Positions 1-6,442 of a stretch of DNA of 63,765 nt are shown in pieces. The stretch is from Deltaproteobacteria bacterium PRO3 (lineage in GTDB: Bacteria; UBA10199; DSSB01): assembly GCA_030263375.1 (NCBI GenBank), contig SZOV01000006.1, positions 1 through 63,765 on the forward strand, in the 5' to 3' direction. Under the pieces are notes generated by a model. The model saw nothing but the letters and a program-made list of their open reading frames with translations, did not search any database and was not told the origin of the DNA. Within the stretch, counting starts at the first letter, position 1. Every line of letters begins with the position of its first letter. The position numbers were made by a program, and so were the translations under genes.

Positions 1-1218
1 GGGCATATTTTCCAGGCGCTCGAAGCCGGTGGCGAAGACCCACCAGCGCTCGGCGCCGCCCTTGTAGGCCAGCTCGCGCAGCTTGGCGGCGAGGGCCGCG
101 ACGGCTTCCGCGCCGCGCTGGGCGACGAGGCGGTCCAGGTCGTCCCAGATCCAGACGAAGGGAAAGCGCTGCGGCGTCGATTCTTGCCGCGCGTCGAGGC
201 TGTAGCAGGGCAGGCCCTTCAGCTGCGCCATCGCCTTGATCTCGGCGGCGAGATAACCGGCGCCCAGGCCCTCCGCGCCGCGGATCGCGCCCAGGCGGCG
301 CTCGGGCGCGGCCTCGGGCGGCGTCTCGAGGAAGTATTGGATCTGGCTGAGCAGGGCCTCTTTGCCGACGGGCGCGCCGTGCTGGCGCAGGCGGTAGGCG
401 ATGTCGGCCTCGGAGAAGGCGAGCTTCTTCTCGCCCAGCAGGGGGTAGAGCTGCTGCAGGACCGCCGAGGCCGTGCTGTAGCGCTGCGAGGCCTGGGTCT
501 GCAGCAGGCCCATCAGCAGGCCGTCCCACAGGGTGCCGAGGCGCGGGTTGATCTGGGACGGGAGCTTGGGGCGCTGCGTGCCGTGGGCGACGATCAGCTC
601 GGAGAAGCTGCGCGCTTGGTAAGGCTTTTGCCGGGTGAGGCAGTGGTAGAAGGTGGCGCCCAGCGAGAAGAGGTCGCTCTTGGCGTCGGGCCGGGCCTCG
701 TCGCCGGTGAGCAGCTCGGGGGCGCAGTAGCTGGGGGTGCCGCCGATGGCCGGCGTGCCGCGCACCGCGACGTCGAAGTCGATGATCTTCAGCTCGCCCT
801 TCGAGGTGACGAGGATGTTGCCGGGCTTGAGGTCGCAGTGGAAGACGCCCTGGCGGTGCATGTAGTCGAGGGCGCGCAGGGCCTGGGCGAAGAGGCGGGC
901 GGCCTCTTCCTCGGAGGCGGTGTGCAGGACGACGTCGAGGCTGGCGCCTTGGACGTATTCGGCGACGAAGAAGTGGCGCTTGAGGCCCTCGTCGTAGCCG
1001 AAGTCCTCGGGCTGGGCGATGTGGGGGTGCTTGAGGGAGCGCAGGATGGAGAACTCTTGGCGGAACCGGGTGAGGACCGATTCGGAACATTGACTCGCCA
1101 GGCACTTGATGGCAACCTCTCGGTCTCGGGGGTCCAGGGCCAGATAGACCGTGCCGCTGTGGCCGCGGCCCAGCTCCCGCAAGACCCGATATTTTTTGTC
1201 GCTGCTCTCAATAATCAA
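1..1218 (-). CDS. Ser/Thr protein kinase with degenerate ATPase domain, 3' end outside window
   Basis: Hanks-type kinase, read from the reverse strand with a TTG start behind a GGAG ribosome site; an in-frame stop lies nine codons upstream of the TTG. The glycine loop is GRGHSGTVY (residues 17-25), the ATP lysine is in VAIK (K38), the catalytic loop reads HCDLKPGN (D129), the metal-binding motif is DFD (147-149) instead of DFG, and APE follows. After about residue 270 a second domain begins that resembles the AAA/ORC-type ATPase found behind kinases of the PknK/AfsK kind. Its P-loop is GAEGLGAGY, lacking the GKS/T lysine, while WIWDDLDRL looks like a Walker B strand. The kinase probably phosphorylates cytosolic targets; the second domain may be non-hydrolytic. 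The C-terminus is cut by the window edge. Confidence 0.85.
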   Translation of the reverse strand, partial: MIIESSDKKYRVLRELGRGHSGTVYLALDPRDREVAIKCLASQCSESVLTRFRQEFSILRSLKHPHIAQPEDFGYDEGLKRHFFVAEYVQGASLDVVLHTASEEEAARLFAQALRALDYMHRQGVFHCDLKPGNILVTSKGELKIIDFDVAVRGTPAIGGTPSYCAPELLTGDEARPDAKSDLFSLGATFYHCLTRQKPYQARSFSELIVAHGTQRPKLPSQINPRLGTLWDGLLMGLLQTQASQRYSTASAVLQQLYPLLGEKKLAFSEADIAYRLRQHGAPVGKEALLSQIQYFLETPPEAAPERRLGAIRGAEGLGAGYLAAEIKAMAQLKGLPCYSLDARQESTPQRFPFVWIWDDLDRLVAQRGAEAVAALAAKLRELAYKGGAERWWVFATGFERLENMP

Positions 1219-1231
1219 TGGAGGTTCTCCG

Positions 1232-1672
1232 ATGTCGCTTCGATCTTATCTATTGTATGCCTTCCCGGCCAATATCAAACGGATTTCCTTGGCGGCCCTG
1301 CTGGCCCTGGGTCTTGGCGGGCTGGCCGGCTGCGGCAGCGCCGGCGGGATCAACCTGCCCGCGCCGGTCGCGGACCTCGAGGGAGGCACCACGCGGGAGG
1401 CCTCGGTTTGCGACACCATCGCGGGGGCGCCGGCGGGGGCCTTTGTGCGAGTGCGTAACATCAGCGACTCGCAGGTGACGGACGTGGATGCCTTGCTGGC
1501 GTCGGACGGGTCGTTCTCTTTGCTGGTCTGCGTGGAGGTGGGGGAGACCTTGGAGATCGAGATCTTCGACGACGAGGGGGCCTCGATCAGCGGGATCCAG
1601 ACGCTGACGCGGACGGGGACCGAGATGACGACGTGCCCGACGGCGACCAATTCGCCGCCGACTTGTCCCTAA
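1232..1672 (+). CDS. small lipoprotein of unknown function
   Basis: 146-residue protein with a basic N-terminus, a hydrophobic stretch and lipobox LAGC (Cys34), so it should be exported and lipid-anchored. The mature part is Gly/Thr-rich with short acidic strands (for example EIEIFDDEG) that suggest a carboxypeptidase-regulatory-like or beta-sandwich fold; I do not recognise a family. A GGAGG ribosome site precedes the ATG. The start lies only 13 bp from the divergent kinase start. It is followed after 14 bp by the PGPGW gene, probably in one operon. Confidence 0.75.
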   Translation: MSLRSYLLYAFPANIKRISLAALLALGLGGLAGCGSAGGINLPAPVADLEGGTTREASVCDTIAGAPAGAFVRVRNISDSQVTDVDALLASDGSFSLLVCVEVGETLEIEIFDDEGASISGIQTLTRTGTEMTTCPTATNSPPTCP

Positions 1673-1686
1673 GCTAAGGATCATGC

Positions 1687-1932
1687 GTGAAATGGTTTCG
1701 CTGGATCGGCGGGGTCAGCCTCATGGCGCTGGGCGTCTTGGGGCTGTTTCTGCCGATCTTGCAGGGGTGGCTGCTGATCGCCCTGGGCGCGTTGTTGTTG
1801 GCGCGAGAGGTCCCGCTGTTTCGGCGGCTGGCGCTTTGGGTGGAAGCGAAATATCCGAGGCTCGGCGGACCGCTGCGGCGGTTTCGCCGGCGGATCGGCG
1901 GAGAGGATGAGGAGTCGCGCGATGGCGGGTAA
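1687..1932 (+). CDS. PGPGW-family small membrane protein
   Basis: 81 residues with a GTG start and an AAGGA site six bases upstream. Two closely spaced hydrophobic helices cover about residues 8-40, containing GLFLPILQGWLLIALGALLL, which matches the glycine/proline-rich pattern of the PGPGW family of putative transmembrane proteins. A basic, arginine-rich tail (RRFRRRIGG) should lie in the cytoplasm. It sits between the lipoprotein and the zinc-ribbon gene and overlaps the latter by 11 bp. The biochemical role of the family is unknown. Confidence 0.7.
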   Translation: MKWFRWIGGVSLMALGVLGLFLPILQGWLLIALGALLLAREVPLFRRLALWVEAKYPRLGGPLRRFRRRIGGEDEESRDGG

Positions 1933-2134
1933 GGTGAAGAAAGAAAAATGCCCCCGGTGCGAGAGCACGCGGTGGATGGAGCGGTTGGATGGGCATAAGG
2001 TCTGCCGAAGGTGCGGGCAGAAGTGGATTGGGAAGAGGGTGCTGGCTTCGCATGATAAACGGAAGCCGTCGAAGATTTTGGAGGGGAGGAGTTTGGGTAG
2101 GCCTAGTCGGAAGAGGCAGATGGATTTGTTTTAA
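1922..2134 (+). CDS. small zinc-ribbon protein
   Basis: 70-residue basic protein with two CxxC knuckles, CPRC near residue 9 and CRRC near residue 29, spaced as in a zinc ribbon. The tail is lysine/arginine-rich. The ATG at 1922 has an AGGAG site seven bases upstream and overlaps the preceding stop, so translation is probably coupled; an ATG at 1907 in the same frame is the alternative. The fold suggests nucleic-acid or ribosome binding, but nothing more specific can be read. Confidence 0.65.
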   Translation: MAGKVKKEKCPRCESTRWMERLDGHKVCRRCGQKWIGKRVLASHDKRKPSKILEGRSLGRPSRKRQMDLF

Positions 2135-2136
2135 AC

Positions 2137-2265
2137 CACGCTGGGTTTGAAGTCATAGACTATGACGGAAAATGGGGTAAGTATCGAATACGTCTTACCA
2201 AACATAGTTTGGCTAAAAACGAAGAAACCATCGCCGGTTTTTTGAAGATGGCAAAAGGTGAGTAA
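2137..2265 (+). pseudogene. 3' fragment of an unknown protein gene
   Basis: An open frame ending at TAA 2263-2265 encodes about 43 residues with natural protein composition (FEVIDYDGKWGKYRIRLTK, then an acidic-basic helix ending KMAKGE). It has no start codon and no ribosome site, and it is in a different frame from the zinc-ribbon gene that stops at 2134. It marks the left edge of the AT-rich patch. I read it as the C-terminal remnant of a displaced gene; the parent family is not recognised. Confidence 0.4.
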
Positions 2266-2272
2266 AGGGATG

Positions 2273-2962
2273 TTAGACGGAGCGGGCTTGCCCTTGCTTA
2301 TTATCTAATAAATTTTTTAGAGCTTTTTCAAGTTTGACCCTAAGTTCTTTGGCATTAATATAAAGACCTTTGTCTTTATAGGTGTCTTTTTGATGTGAAT
2401 AGCGGACCCCTTTGATTACAGGTCCGTTACTGCCTCCACTTGCGAAACTCCTGATCGTGATTTTTGAATCTTTGCGTTCTGAATGTTCGATTAATTTATT
2501 TCTTACTATTAGTATTCCTTCACATTCAATATTTTTTAAACCATCTAAGTTTTTTAAAATAACTAACAGTCTCCATGCAAAATAATAAAAAGCTTCGCTA
2601 AACATTTGTGATTTAAAGGAACGTTTTAATTCTCTTTCTAGCTCGTTTTGAGTGGGGGTGTTGCTGTTATCAAACGGAATTTTGGTAGGGTCTAAATTTT
2701 CTCTTTTACATTTTTCCAGATGGTCATGGAGTGGTTTTGTAGACTTTTCGAAAAAAGAAAGACTCTTTTTTTCTATTCTTTTAATTTTGCTTATTAGCCA
2801 GTTTAGTTGAGATAGTTTATCTTCGGCTTCTACAATTAAATTTTTGAAATTAATATCGGCCCCTTTTTTGTCCATTAATACATAGTATTCTCTAAGTAAT
2901 TTAATTGTGCTTTTATACATAGGTAATGATGTGGCGAGGTTGAATTCTGAATCCTGAATCAA
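2273..2962 (-). CDS. AT-rich unknown protein, possible HEPN-like
   Basis: 229 residues, largely helical and lysine-rich, with codon use far more AT-rich than the flanking genes. Heptad-like stretches lie around residues 40-75 and 180-220. The segment RNKLIEH (around residue 160) has the R-x5-H spacing of HEPN-domain ribonucleases, but I see no other family hallmark and it may be chance. An internal ATG 42 bases downstream is an alternative start. It looks horizontally acquired. No neighbouring nucleotidyltransferase or antitoxin gene is visible, so a toxin-antitoxin reading is not supported. Confidence 0.55.
   Translation of the reverse strand: MIQDSEFNLATSLPMYKSTIKLLREYYVLMDKKGADINFKNLIVEAEDKLSQLNWLISKIKRIEKKSLSFFEKSTKPLHDHLEKCKRENLDPTKIPFDNSNTPTQNELERELKRSFKSQMFSEAFYYFAWRLLVILKNLDGLKNIECEGILIVRNKLIEHSERKDSKITIRSFASGGSNGPVIKGVRYSHQKDTYKDKGLYINAKELRVKLEKALKNLLDNKQGQARSV
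2275..2288 (+). repeat. dispersed GAAGACGGAG-family repeat (partial)
   Basis: TAGACGGAGCGG resembles the class A repeat core (AAGACGGAGCA). It covers the last codons and reverse-strand stop of the 2273-2962 gene, with the core reading against that gene. Weak copy. Confidence 0.35.
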
Positions 2963-3212
2963 TGAAAATATTTAACGGAGAAGGAAATATCGAGGACAAT
3001 ATAGCTTGGAGCAGATTTCCTGTTCTTAGTTCAGGACGATGAGCAGAATCTAACGCAACACCCATGTGAAATAAGCTAGGGGCTGTTGAAGAGAGGAAAA
3101 GATAAGACAGGATAAGCATTTTTCGCATTGATTTTAACTCTGTTGTTTGTGAGTTGGGTATTAGTCATCTGTTAAGATTTTGATTCGAATTATTAATGCA
3201 TTAGGGGGGTAT
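2963..3212. other. AT-rich intergenic stretch
   Basis: No convincing gene. It contains GGAGCAGATTTCC (about 3008-3020), which repeats the 3' half of the class A element at 3476 without its AAGAC part. A 71-codon reverse-strand frame is present but overlaps the neighbouring gene and lacks protein-like composition. Confidence 0.4.
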
Positions 3213-3404
3213 ATGAAAATCAAATTGCATCTAACATGTACCTGTCAAGCGCCTAATTTTATTGAAATTGAAGATGAACAAGTAATGGAGAAGAGTAGTT
3301 GGATTGCTACTTGCCGAGATTGTAATAGAACTATTATGATAAATGTTAACAAGCTAGATAAGAATAATAAAATTATTGATTATAATGTTCAAATTAGAGA
3401 ATGA
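3213..3404 (+). CDS. small Cys-containing AT-rich protein
   Basis: 63 residues beginning MKIKLHLTC, preceded by a strong AGGGGGGT ribosome site. Cysteines occur as CTC near the N-terminus and CRDC near residue 35, which could bind one metal ion as a small zinc knuckle. The remainder is acidic and asparagine-rich. It lies in the same AT-rich patch as the 2273 gene. No family recognised. Confidence 0.5.
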   Translation: MKIKLHLTCTCQAPNFIEIEDEQVMEKSSWIATCRDCNRTIMINVNKLDKNNKIIDYNVQIRE

Positions 3405-3412
3405 GCATTTTT

Positions 3413-3466
3413 TTGAGCAGAGAAATATTGTTGAGCGGAAGAAAATATTGAGCGGAAGAAAATATG
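3413..3466 (+). repeat. degenerate tandem repeat, unit about 18-20 bp
   Basis: Three tandem copies of a unit like TTGAGCGGAAGAAAATATTG: 3413-3430 (GAGCAGAG variant), 3431-3450 and 3451-3466. A fourth partial unit runs into the class A repeat at 3476. It lies just left of the transposase gene. Confidence 0.6.
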
Positions 3467-3475
3467 AGAAAATAT

Positions 3476-3491
3476 AAGACGGAGCAGATTT
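3476..3491 (+). repeat. dispersed repeat, class A
   Basis: AAGACGGAGCAGATTT, 72 bp behind the 3404 stop and about 207 bp left of the transposase gene. It is one of the two flanking members around the RAYT gene. Confidence 0.65.
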
Positions 3492-3697
3492 CCCCTCGTT
3501 TTGCCCTTCCCCCGCTTCCCTCCAGCCCGATAACTCCCGATTATGTAATTCCCGCCTGAACTCCCAATTTTCGACGAAAATCAGCGGATCAGATTCAATT
3601 CTGTAAGAATAAATTCAAATTTATTGCGCTAAGGACGCAGCTGTTCGGTTCCGCCTACGTGTGCGGACTATTCTGGGGGGAGATGTGGTTGGTGTGT

Positions 3698-4408
3698 CTA
3701 CGGCGAGGCCGCAAATTTCTCTTTAAACCGGGTCAGCCAGCTTTTTCTCTGCAGCCTCTGAAAGATCTTCAGCTGCTCCATGCGCCCCGTGACCCAATCG
3801 GGATTTCCGATGAAGGGGATGGAAGAGTAGGGGCGTTTCTCTTTCCAGTCATTTTTCAAAATGTGCTGGATCATGGTCAGGTAGTTTTTCCGGCGCAGCC
3901 CGTCCGTGTCCCCCAAATTTAAAAAGCTCGGCGCCGGGGTGATCAGGGGGTCCTCCTTCCCGTAGGCGTAGTAGTGGAAGGACGACCATGCGTACTCCTT
4001 GGGGTGCGTGACCACGCCGGCCCGTTTGGGGTTGAGATCGATGTAAAACATGACCTGTAAATGGTTGAAATCGGTCTGAATCACGGGAGATTTGAACCGG
4101 TCCATGACCACTTGGCCCCGCCTTCTAAATCTCTTGTTATAGACCCTGGCGAAGAGGGAGTTGACGACCCGGAAAAAGTCCGAAAGGAGCTTCTTGTCCA
4201 GGCAAAATCCCGTCAAATGCGGGTGATTGGACATGAAGCAATAGGAGTAGATGGTTACTTGATAGCGATCTTTGTATTTGAGGAGCAGGTTGTAATAGAG
4301 CCTCTTGGCCCAATCGGTTTTCAGCAGCCAGTTTCGGTTATGGCACTGCCAGGTGACGTGGAAGGTGGATCGATCGGTTAAGATGGCGTATCGCGGGCGA
4401 TTGGGCAT
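3698..4408 (-). CDS. REP-associated tyrosine transposase (IS200-like, Y1 HUH)
   Basis: 236 residues of the Y1_Tnp/RAYT type, which cut and join single-stranded DNA at repeat hairpins. The HUH metal motif is SNHPHL (H62, H64) and the catalytic tyrosine is most likely Y122 in FYIDLNPKRAG, a hallmark of the family. The C-terminal basic tail is typical. There is no accessory orfB and no IS200-type ends are obvious, which is normal for domesticated RAYTs. Copies of the short dispersed repeat lie on both sides (3476 and 4481-4563) in opposite orientations, suggesting this enzyme acts on them. Confidence 0.9.
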   Translation of the reverse strand: MPNRPRYAILTDRSTFHVTWQCHNRNWLLKTDWAKRLYYNLLLKYKDRYQVTIYSYCFMSNHPHLTGFCLDKKLLSDFFRVVNSLFARVYNKRFRRRGQVVMDRFKSPVIQTDFNHLQVMFYIDLNPKRAGVVTHPKEYAWSSFHYYAYGKEDPLITPAPSFLNLGDTDGLRRKNYLTMIQHILKNDWKEKRPYSSIPFIGNPDWVTGRMEQLKIFQRLQRKSWLTRFKEKFAASP

Positions 4409-4480
4409 TTACTGGGGTTTAGCAAAGGGGATGCCAAGCTCACGAGGCTATAAATCTCTTTACAGGCCAACAATCGCACA

Positions 4481-4563
4481 AAAATCGAACGCCCCTGACC
4501 GGAAATCAAACCTTCGTCTTGAATTCTTTCTTTCTCCCGAAATCAGGCCTTCGTCTTCCTGCC
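4481..4563 (-). repeat. dispersed repeat, class B, multi-unit
   Basis: Reverse-strand units CAAGACGAAGGTTTGATTTC (4502-4521) and GGAAGACGAAGGCCTGATTT (4540-4559), followed outward by GGGGCGTTCGATTTT (4481-4495). The 4540 unit overlaps the stop codon of the 4543-6111 gene and encodes its last residues. The 4481-4521 arrangement recurs closely at 35847-35890. Confidence 0.75.
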
Positions 4564-6111
4564 TCGGATCCATAAACCCAACCCCAAGGTCGCCAAGGTT
4601 GCCCATGGAGCCATATTGACCTCCGCGGGTCCGGCTAAGGGGCTCAACTGGCAGCCCGTGCCGCTCACCAGGCCGTCCCGGCACGCCGCAAGCTGGGCGC
4701 AAGCCGCGTCATCGCAGTCGATTTGGCCATTGCCGTCGTCATCCAGTTCGTTGTCGCAATCCTCCGCCTGGGGGGCTTCTTCGCAACCCTCCGGATCCCG
4801 GCAGGGTTCGGGCCCGGGTCCCGGCCCGGGCTCCTCCGGTGGCGGCGCCACCGCTCCAAACTCATAGGCCCCCATGTCGCAAAGGGCGCCGGGCTCCGCG
4901 TCTCCGTCCACCGGACGCGCAAATCCCCTCTGGTCGGTGGGCGTGCCTCGGCAATTGAGCAATTGGTCGATCGCCGGACTGCCCGCCAGCAGGGCATGGG
5001 TGGGCGTTGGGCCGCCGTTGTCCTGCAGGTTGGAGTCGAGCAGGGGATCGTCATTAAGGTCGTTGGTCTTGGAGAATTCGCAGGTGGCGCCGTTCTCGAT
5101 ATTGTAGCCGAGGGAACCGAGAAACAGGGCCACGTTGTCCTCCAAGTTGCAGTTTTTCCCGCCCGCGTTTTCCGAGACGATGGATTTCTCGATGAAAACG
5201 GCGGCCAGGCCGGAGGTGATCAAGCCCGAGCCTTTGCCGGTAGCCGTGTTGAAGGCGAGGGTGACGTTGGAAAGCGTCCATTCGGACTTTCCAGCGGCGT
5301 AAACCCCGCCGCCGTCCGATTCGCTTTGGTTTTGGCTGATGGTGGAGTTGCTGAGGGTGACCGATCCGATGTCGCTGGAGATGCCGCCCCCTACAAGAAG
5401 ACTGTGATTGTTATCGATGGAGGTCCTAGACACCAACAGCCTGCCCGCGTGGCCGATTCCTCCCCCCGATCCGTTGGTGTCGTTGCGGGTGATGTGGGAA
5501 TCGTGGATTTCAAGGATGCCGTTGTTAAGAATTCCGCCCCCGCCTCCATCGGAAAAATTGTTGGAAATGACGCAATTTTCCACCAAAACCAGGTCGGAGG
5601 CCCCGTTATAGAGCCCGCCGCCATCGCGGCCATGTCCTCCCCTTAGGACCAAGTTTTTCAAGGTGGCCCCCGTGCCGAAGATCTGAAGCACCCTCTCTCC
5701 GGGGTTGGAGGACGAGACGAAGTCCTCCAAGGCCTCCGCATCCAGGACCGAGCGGTGAGCGGGATCGGATCCTTCGAGATTGAGGTCCTCCAGGATATCC
5801 AGGTCCCCCTCCTGGTTCAGGTCTTCGCTTTTTGGATCGGGGTCGGTGTTGCCTAGAGTAAGGGCGTAAATGCTGGCTTCGTCCAGCGTCGGCTGTAGCA
5901 GGATGGTATCGGTTCCGATGTCCCCTTTGACGCATTGATCGACCGCCGTGTTCGAATTGGCCGCCTGGATCGCTTCGCGCAGAGAACAGTCGCCGTCGTT
6001 GTTCAGTTCGTCGGCGAAGGTATTGACCTGGATGGTGGCCGCCTTGGCCTGAGTCGAACTGAAAAAAATAGCCGCTAGGCATAGCGGCAACAAAATATTA
6101 AAGAACCGCAT
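4543..6111 (-). CDS. CSLREA-domain right-handed beta-helix surface protein
   Basis: 522 residues. A signal peptide (ending near QAKA) is followed by the CSLREA N-terminal motif (DCSLREAIQAAN), then a parallel beta-helix region with repeated N-x-I/L and GGG turns (GGGLYNGASDL, GGGGGILNNG). Next comes a Pro/Gly linker and an acidic Cys module (DCDNELDDDGNGQIDCDD) that probably binds calcium. The C-terminus is GTGCQL, a hydrophobic helix and RGRKTKA, a Cys-type sorting tag. The chosen ATG follows GGGTAGGGA. The last codons are made of a dispersed repeat copy. Likely an exported, surface-anchored protein; whether it binds or cleaves polysaccharide cannot be told. Confidence 0.8.
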   Translation of the reverse strand: MRFFNILLPLCLAAIFFSSTQAKAATIQVNTFADELNNDGDCSLREAIQAANSNTAVDQCVKGDIGTDTILLQPTLDEASIYALTLGNTDPDPKSEDLNQEGDLDILEDLNLEGSDPAHRSVLDAEALEDFVSSSNPGERVLQIFGTGATLKNLVLRGGHGRDGGGLYNGASDLVLVENCVISNNFSDGGGGGILNNGILEIHDSHITRNDTNGSGGGIGHAGRLLVSRTSIDNNHSLLVGGGISSDIGSVTLSNSTISQNQSESDGGGVYAAGKSEWTLSNVTLAFNTATGKGSGLITSGLAAVFIEKSIVSENAGGKNCNLEDNVALFLGSLGYNIENGATCEFSKTNDLNDDPLLDSNLQDNGGPTPTHALLAGSPAIDQLLNCRGTPTDQRGFARPVDGDAEPGALCDMGAYEFGAVAPPPEEPGPGPGPEPCRDPEGCEEAPQAEDCDNELDDDGNGQIDCDDAACAQLAACRDGLVSGTGCQLSPLAGPAEVNMAPWATLATLGLGLWIRGRKTKA

Positions 6112-6436
6112 TTCCCTACCCCCCTTTAAACCTTGGAATATCGCGAGTTCCCGAATTATACCCCAAGGCAAGGAATTGCAAAGATCATTTTTGGGTTAAA
6201 CTCCCAGACAACCCTACATCCATGCGGCGCATCGACGAAAATCGAACCTCCGTCTTCCTTCCCCTTTGCCACAACGAAATTCAAACCTTCGTCTTCCTTT
6301 TTTCTTCCTTTTTCGTCTTCCTTTTCTTCTCCAGCGGTCCCGCCGCCGCGACGCTGGCCTCGCCCAGCCCCGAGCCCAAGGACGAGACAAAGTAGCTCAA
6401 CTTCAGGCCCATCTTCTTCAGCCTGAACAGACTGAG
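6112..6436. other. intergenic region between two reverse-strand genes
   Basis: Holds a cluster of class B repeat units (6234-6329) and a long hairpin at the 3' end of the upstream gene (6390-6442). No gene seen; open frames here are repeat-derived. Confidence 0.6.
6234..6329 (-). repeat. dispersed repeat cluster, class B, three units
   Basis: Reverse-strand units GGAAGACGGAGGTTCGATTT (6242-6261 on +), GGAAGACGAAGGTTTGAATT (6279-6298) and a short GGAAGACGAAAA (6311-6322), separated by purine-rich spacers. Lies 100-200 bp behind the stop of the 6437-8407 gene. Confidence 0.75.
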
Positions 6437-6442
6437 CTACTT
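6390..6442 (-). terminator. long two-stem hairpin at gene end (no U-tract)
   Basis: Outer arms AAGTAGCTCA (6390-6399) and TGAGCTACTT (6433-6442) pair perfectly, and inner arms TTCAGGC (6402-6408) and GCCTGAA (6421-6427) pair perfectly around a 12-nt loop. The outer arm includes the TAG stop of the 6437-8407 gene. Without a U-run it is more likely a 3' stabiliser or a weak terminator. Confidence 0.55.

Noticed and set aside
184-1458. Long + strand open frame of 424 codons
   Set aside because: Antisense to the kinase; composition is the mirror of its GC-rich codons and no family features appear.
2913-3128. 71-codon reverse-strand frame with a hydrophobic start
   Set aside because: Overlaps the 2273-2962 gene, lacks a ribosome site and its sequence does not look like a mature protein.
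3413-3466. CRISPR array
   Set aside because: Units are contiguous and degenerate with no spacers, and no cas gene is present.
6390-6442. tRNA-like D-arm (TAGCTCAGT on the reverse strand)
   Set aside because: The rest forms one long hairpin, not a cloverleaf.
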